Shown here: piece after piece, positions 58,409-64,000 of the stretch
Layout: each line of letters opens with the position of its first letter
Position numbering within the stretch: position 1 is the first letter of the stretch
Assembly (NCBI GenBank): GCA_013398955.1
Contig: VWPU01011695.1
Coordinates: 62,001 to 126,000 of the forward strand
Direction of reading: 5' to 3'
DNA: 64,000 nt
Origin: Callaeas wilsoni
Lineage: Eukaryota > Chordata > Aves > Passeriformes > Callaeidae
Program-made: the position numbers and the translations under genes
Notes under the pieces: generated by a model
What the model saw: the letters and a program-made list of their open reading frames with translations, nothing else
The model's database searches: none
What the model was told of the DNA's origin: nothing

Positions 58409-60528
58409 CTGAAGAAAGAAAGAAAGATTTAAAAAATTGATTTTATATTGGTTCATATAACTTCTGACCAACCCTTCCAGACCAATAGCATGCAAGTTGA
58501 AGAAAAGTTATGTGAGTCTTTATAAATTATTACAGAAGGGGGAAAAAACCCAGAATGTCAAACAGCAAGGACGTGTTAGAATAGCTGCACCTTCCAAACA
58601 AATGCAACAAATTCAAGTTTTCCAAAGTCATCAGCTGGCCCAAGCCATTAAAAATCGTCGGAACACCCAGGATTTCCAAATACTAACCTAGATTTTTCTA
58701 AACTGAAGAACACCACAGCTTTCAGCAAGGCAGATAAACAAACTGCTTCGAGTAGGAATTTACATCTTTGTGGCGCGACTGTGGGTGAAGGCTGATTTGG
58801 ACACAATTTGGACACTATTACAGACTACGTCCAGCAAACTTATTTGAAAGAAAACATGCATTTAGGGAAGTTAATTCAGAGACACAGTGTATTCGAGGAT
58901 GGCTCTGGGACTTGACTCCACAACGTAGCAAACTGGTAGTGCCTGGTATAGTAAACTGTAAGTGGAGTGTAGCTTCTAGGTTATTAGAAAGCCACTCTGG
59001 GCTTTGGAGTCATTTTCCCAGACACATACGCTTGCTACAGTTCTTGTGCTGTGTGTTGTTACTGTCTTTAAACCACACAGAGCCCAGAAGTCAAACTGGG
59101 CAAATACAGGCTGTGGCATCCAAATTATCAAATACTGGAAATGGGCACACTCATCAGGAGCTCTTATATCCACAAGTCGTTGTTGAGAGACATCTTCCTT
59201 CTACCCTTGGTGACTGTATTGCAGATCAATAGAGTACTTCTAGTTGTGTACCCTGAAGTGACTGGACGCTTTCTTACCAAAAAAAGCTTCCTTGCTAAAG
59301 TAAAACTTATGTACAGATCTAACTGTCAATTGCAGAGGCACTTCCGGATGTCCAGTGGAGTCTCTAATCACAGCAGCCTTAGAACTGAGAGACCAGGGTG
59401 AAGGAAGTTCTGTGCGAGCAGTTAAGAAGGCATTGGAAGGGGAAAAGGTACTGCATGGTAATATGACACGGAAACGTAACCTAGCACAGGAAGAAGCTTG
59501 TGAAGTAGATGTGGAAAAATGAACAGACAAGATGAAGTATGTTTACTAAGCAATGCGTAAGCCTAGTAGTTCTAGTAGTGTTTAATATATCCTAAATATT
59601 TAATATACCTAAAGGAGGCTTATGAGACAGCTGGAAGAGGACTTTTTTACAAGGATTTGTGGTGATAGGACAAGGGACAATTGCTTTAAACTGGAAGAGA
59701 GCAGGTTTAGATTAGATAATTAGGAGGAATTCTTTACTTTACAATGAGAAAACACTTCCATCTCTGGAAGTGTTTTAGGTTCATGCTGGATGGGACTCTG
59801 AACCACCTAGTCTAGTGAAAGGCATCCCTGCCTGTGGCAGGAGGCTGAAACTTAGATGACCTCTAAGGTCCCTTCCAAACCTTTCTGTGATCCTATGGTA
59901 TCAACCACTGCATTGGGCTGCACTGTTCTAGCACAAAGGAAAATTAGATTGGAAGCATATGCAGTTAAATGTCAAGGTACTTTTAATTAAAAATAAAAAA
60001 ATCTGACACCAAACCTCAGGTACATATGCAGCAACTGAGAAAGGGTAGAGGCTAGGTATTTTCAGGACTAGTATACAAGGGACAGAATGATTCCACACAA
60101 AGGAACAGAGATTAGAATAATTTATACATAACAGATGTAATCTATATATGTCTATGGATATGCATTAATTCATGTAGTTTTGATCACAAAAGGCAGAATT
60201 AAGAGATGTTTTTACTCTGGTAGTATTACTAGAATGTGAAATTCTGTTTTTTTTTCATTACCACTGCTGCTGCTCAGTAATTTGTTCAATTCAAAAGTGC
60301 AAAACAGACAAGTATGCACGATAAAATGCTGTTAGAGTGCTGACTTGCAAAAGACCACTAGTCTCACAGAGTTCACTTGACCATGACTTCCATCTCTGAC
60401 AAAGAGCAGCTTCAGATGTCTAATTTCTTGTCTTGAAGACAGTGTGAAGATTTCCTGAAGAATTATCACCACTTCAGAGGAAAATAAACTACTCTTATTC
60501 CTGCCAGTGCTCCAACAGTGACACATAC
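58409..60528 (-). other. SNX30: Last SNX30 intron
   Basis: On the minus strand the 2.1-kb intron runs from donor GTATGT (60528) to the acceptor before 58408. It contains the CR1 fragment at 59617-59898, inserted antisense to SNX30. Confidence 0.88.
59617..59898 (+). mobile_element. CR1 LINE, 5'-truncated 3' fragment
   Basis: Blocks in CR1 order are clear: TGATAGGACAAGGGACAAT, TTTAGATTAGATAATTAGGA, GGAATTCTTTACT, CTCTGGAAGTGTT, CTAGTCTAGTGAAAGGCAT, CCCTGCCTGTGGCAGG, and AAGGTCCCTTCCAAACC with the terminal TTCTGTGATCCTATGG. Compared with the usual CR1 consensus, about 40 bases are missing between the ATTCTTTACT and CTGGAAGTG blocks. There is no ORF, so it is a dead copy. CR1 of this form is diagnostic of birds and other sauropsids. 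Confidence 0.92.
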
Positions 60529-60681
60529 CTTCTCGTAGTACTGGATGTTTTTATCTGCCATCCCCATGAGTAGCTGCCTAAAGTCTTGTCTTTTGTTGTT
60601 CTGCCATCTCTCCATATCTGCTTTCAGGTCAGCATTGAAACATTCTACTCGGTCTTGACATTTCTCAACATCTGTGGGTAC
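60529..60681 (-). CDS. SNX30: SNX30 (sorting nexin 30), penultimate coding exon
   Basis: SNX30 is a PX-BAR sorting nexin related to SNX4 and SNX7 that acts in endosomal recycling and autophagy-linked membrane traffic. On the minus strand, acceptor TTTCTGCAG is followed by 153 bases (51 codons, phase 0 at both ends) and donor AAG|GTATGT. The peptide begins [20 protein letters not shown] and continues [20 protein letters not shown] and [11 protein letters not shown]. These are BAR-domain helices, almost identical to human SNX30. It and the next exon supply the last 70 residues of a protein of roughly 440. The PX domain and the rest of the BAR domain lie beyond the right edge of the window. Confidence 0.95.
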
Positions 60682-63600
60682 CTGCAGAAAAAGAAGATTA
60701 AAACTGTCACTAAGAGTGCTAGATTGCTGAATTAGCTCAAACCTTAATGAGCAAAACTACAGAGGAAAGGGTAAGTTCACAATCCAGTAGCTATCCTGAA
60801 TCAACTCAGTTACGGCTGCAGGGAAAAAGGCCCCGGTTCTGAACTAAAGAGGATAAGAGATTGCTTAATTTGTTCGTTGCTGCTTGAGGTGGTGAGCACT
60901 TAAGCATGTCCACCTCCATGCCTGATATAGAGGCATGGAGAAGGCACTTGCTGAAGGCACAGGAAAACCATTTGGTGTAAGTGCTGGTACCGAGGCTCAA
61001 TTCCTAGTGCTCAAATTGAGCAGCCTGGCTCCACAGCAAACTTTCCTCCTTCTCATTTACAGCTGCAGCAGAAATGTCCCAATTTACACCAGTGTGTGTA
61101 TAACAACAAACATTTAGGTTTGTCAAAAAAGATGGAGAAGACACCTCAGTATTGACAGGTGTAGAATAAAATTTCTAAGTCCTTAGTTTCTAGATTCCAC
61201 TTTTAACCTTGGCTTCCTGAACAAAATTCAACTTCAAAGCATTCGTGATCATCTCCATGGAATGGGCTCATGGACTTTTAGGCTCAACAACAGACACACA
61301 ACCATGCAAAAGCAACGAATGACATCTTGAAGGACACCCTACTGCAAGCTGAGGTAGAGATTTAAACGGATTTTTGACAGTAGTCACTGGCCCAAGGTAC
61401 GTACACTTTAGACAAACTAAGTTTGTGTTCTTTGTTTATGTTTTAACTAATATAATGTATACCACCAGACAAATACAGGAATGATTTACAAGTGCTTCCT
61501 CAAGCAGGAGAGCCGAACACCTCTTTTTCCCTTCTCTTTGCTGCATGGTCCATACAGACAGGAATCCTGTAAGGACATGCAGACTCAGAAGAGGAAACTC
61601 CTGAATCCTGGTACCAGAGTGAGAAGTGAACTTTTGCTCTGGAAGCTGTGACTTGCACAAAGGCAAAATACAGAATGAAGAACATCTGAAGAACTCTGTG
61701 GTGGCTCCTCTCATACTCGATACTTTCAGTAAATTCCCTTTCTGAGGGGTGTGAAAGAAGGAAGAGGATGAACAGACTACATAAGAAGCTTTTCATGGAT
61801 ACCTACATAAATTTAGAGGTGTGCTACTATCTTGCAGTTTGGCAAGGTATTCAATTTAGGCAGAAACACACCAACTGTGTTTCTCCTCCAGGACATGGAT
61901 CAGGGTTCATCACTTAAGTATTACTCAGAGAACATCTTACACCTATTCTCTAATAAACCAACCTGTTTGAGATGCAGGAGCTCTTCATACTCACAGGATT
62001 TGAGTTCCCATTTATTCACACAACTGAATTTACACTACAGGCAGCTTGGAGGTTCAGTAGGTACTTTTTTCTCCAGCCACGTCTGAGCACTATACTTATG
62101 ACTACAGAATTCACTCTGCTACAACTACAGATGAAGTTCCCTCGTAGGCTGCAGACAAGAACGACCAAGCCAGTGTGGTGACTGGAAGGTTTAGGGGATG
62201 CGCCCCTCCAGGCATGTATGCCTTGCATCTTAAGTACTCTGCTATCTTAATGGGAAAGGCTAGGCTATCAAGAAAAATATTTATGAAGTCTGGAAGCAAA
62301 ACCACCTAAGATTTCCCAATTCAATTAACTTAGCTTCTAAGCACTCACCAGCTTCCCGCTTCTTCTGCCAGGATCTGAAACCACAATGAAGCTATACAAA
62401 AATCTGTTCTTTCCCACAGCAAGCTCTCTGGCTGGTCAGGCTGAGAGGGCTGTATGAGTTTAGAGCTACAGGGATAACCCAGTGACCAGCAGATGGGTCA
62501 CCTGTGCTCTCATTAAGGAACAACAACTAACTCCAACTAAGTATCCAGAGGCATCATGAAAGTAGTGTCTGCACATGCAGCAGTCCCATTTGGGAGTGCA
62601 AACGCCTTACCTTACAAACTGCAGCTTACTAGAACATAATTTGCAACTCAGTAGTTAAGACAAAATTTGAAGTTAATTAACAGCTTTTAAGCACTTTATA
62701 TCAGTGCAAATTCAATGCAAAGGGATATTATATGTTTATCATCAAATCTGGGCCTAAGTTGAAGCATCAAAGCTGATGCTTTTATCTGTTTTTACCAAAA
62801 GAGACACTAAATATGAGCTAATAACTAAGAATAGGAAGAAAGTAGACTGGACTTTGGGGGAAGTTGCTACTTCCTTACTGATATCTGCTCTCAGCTACTT
62901 AATAGCTCAAAAACCTCTCAAGCCACAAAAACAAAGTGACAACTGATTCAAACTCCAACCCACTCTTAAAGGGCCTTGGACTATTATAGTGAGTCAGTTT
63001 CAACTGATAAGAGATGCATATGCAGGCAAGAACAGAGCATTAAATTGTATATATATGATAAGAAGTTCTGCATGTACATCTAAACCCTCTTCTCTTAAAA
63101 AACTGAGCTTGCCTAACATCTGTAATTTAGTGTGGTCAATTACAGATGGCATGTCCACTTTAAAACTCCTCTGCATCATCATTACCAAGTAACAAATGGT
63201 CCTAAAGCAGAACAAATTCAGCATTAATTACACAACTAATCTTTCCATAAGGTATTTCTACCTTCCTCATTCTTGGGAAACAGTTATCTGTAATAAGGCT
63301 TTCCCCCACCCCCCCCCCAGTAAATATATATGGTCACCTTCTAACCTTCTACTTCAGGTTCTTAAATGCCATATTTACTGTTCCCATAGATCACCACACT
63401 TCAAAGCCTTGAGGTAGACAGAATAGAACAGATCATCAGAAGCAAACTTCATCTCACCAAAATGAAACCACATCCATCCTTCAGTGTGCTGGTTAGCTTA
63501 CTGCAAAATCAGCTCCAGCATGGGTCAGAAAAGGGTGAGAGGCATTTCGCCACTGCACTTGTTAGAAACTGAAAGGCTGCAGACTCCACATGAATACCAT

Positions 63601-64000
63601 GATGCTACTGGTAAACACCACCTACACTGTGCTTTTGGTGTAACCTTCAGCATTCCGAGCAGTACCTGCTGACAGAGTCACAGGAGCACTACAAGCCTTC
63701 TGCGTTCATAGGCCACTGAGTTCTAAGCTGGTGATCTCACTGCCAGAACAATCTAATGGCCCAGAGAGCTCTGTGATGCCAGGCTGGGTATGTGCACAGG
63801 ACGCCCAGAATGCTCTCCAGTGAGAGATTATCAAGTAGTGAGAGGCTTTCCTTTCAAGATCTAAACAAAGGCTTTTGTTCTCTTAAGGTTTCGTTTGGGG
63901 TGTTTTTACACAATTTCTACCAAATCAGCAAATATGCCACAAGGAAGACAAATGCCATTCCACAACACGACTCTCTGCCTGCTTTTAGTTTCCAGCAAGT
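60682..64000 (-). other. SNX30: SNX30 intron, continuing past the window
   Basis: I searched this stretch on the minus strand for the preceding SNX30 exon (BAR segment ending near LRKEDRPK) and did not find it. It holds a C-rich run at 63303-63318 and no other gene or element I can support. Confidence 0.7.
63303..63318. repeat. Poly-C tract
   Basis: Five C, one A and ten C on the plus strand, poly-G in the SNX30 sense direction. Confidence 0.8.

Noticed and set aside
62346..62395. Possible minus-strand exon with donor GTGAGT near 62347
   Set aside because: The translation in each frame does not match the expected upstream SNX30 BAR segment, and the donor-like site alone is weak evidence.

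Overview
The window reads as vertebrate, almost certainly avian, nuclear DNA. Coding sequence is sparse (about 4.3 kb of exon in 64 kb). Exons are flanked by GT-AG introns with polypyrimidine tracts. At 59617-59898 there is a clear 3' fragment of a CR1 LINE, the characteristic repeat of bird genomes, and a shorter CR1-like tail lies at 19414-19474. There are no SINE families and few other repeats, which fits a compact bird genome. Nothing in the window is bacterial, viral or plasmid-like. The set of human 9q31-q32 orthologues suggests the avian Z chromosome; that is inference from synteny, not something visible in the bases.

Layout. (1) 1 to about 34.4 kb, plus strand: the 3' half of PALM2AKAP2 (AKAP2 part). 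It has the tail of an upstream intron (1-12311), the very large AKAP2 exon (12312-14706) carrying the PKA RII-anchoring helix, a 179-bp exon (21438-21616), a probable alternatively used 39-bp microexon (24797-24835), and the terminal exon with the stop codon at 31061-31063, followed by a candidate 3.4-kb 3' UTR. (2) About 34.4-46.1 kb: an intergenic stretch with no gene I can recognise. (3) 46144-52153, plus strand: SLC46A2 (TSCOT), complete in four exons, 452 residues, with poly(A) signals at 52636 and 52690. (4) About 53.5-64 kb, minus strand: the 3' end of SNX30, with its last two coding exons (60681-60529 and 58408-58349), a candidate 4.9-kb 3' UTR running down to about 53.5 kb, and upstream intron to the window edge.

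The genes are not functionally linked. AKAP2 anchors protein kinase A to the cytoskeleton and membranes, SLC46A2 is a major-facilitator membrane transporter, and SNX30 is an endosomal PX-BAR sorting nexin. SLC46A2 and SNX30 are tail to tail, as in human. AKAP2 lying directly upstream of SLC46A2 is not the human order, and it is what a single inversion relative to human would produce.

I found no undescribed biological system. The observations most worth checking are the inversion-type gene order, the AKAP2 microexon, a candidate antisense poly(A) site and a G-quadruplex motif just after the AKAP2 stop codon, and a pair of overlapping, mutually exclusive perfect hairpins in an AKAP2 intron.
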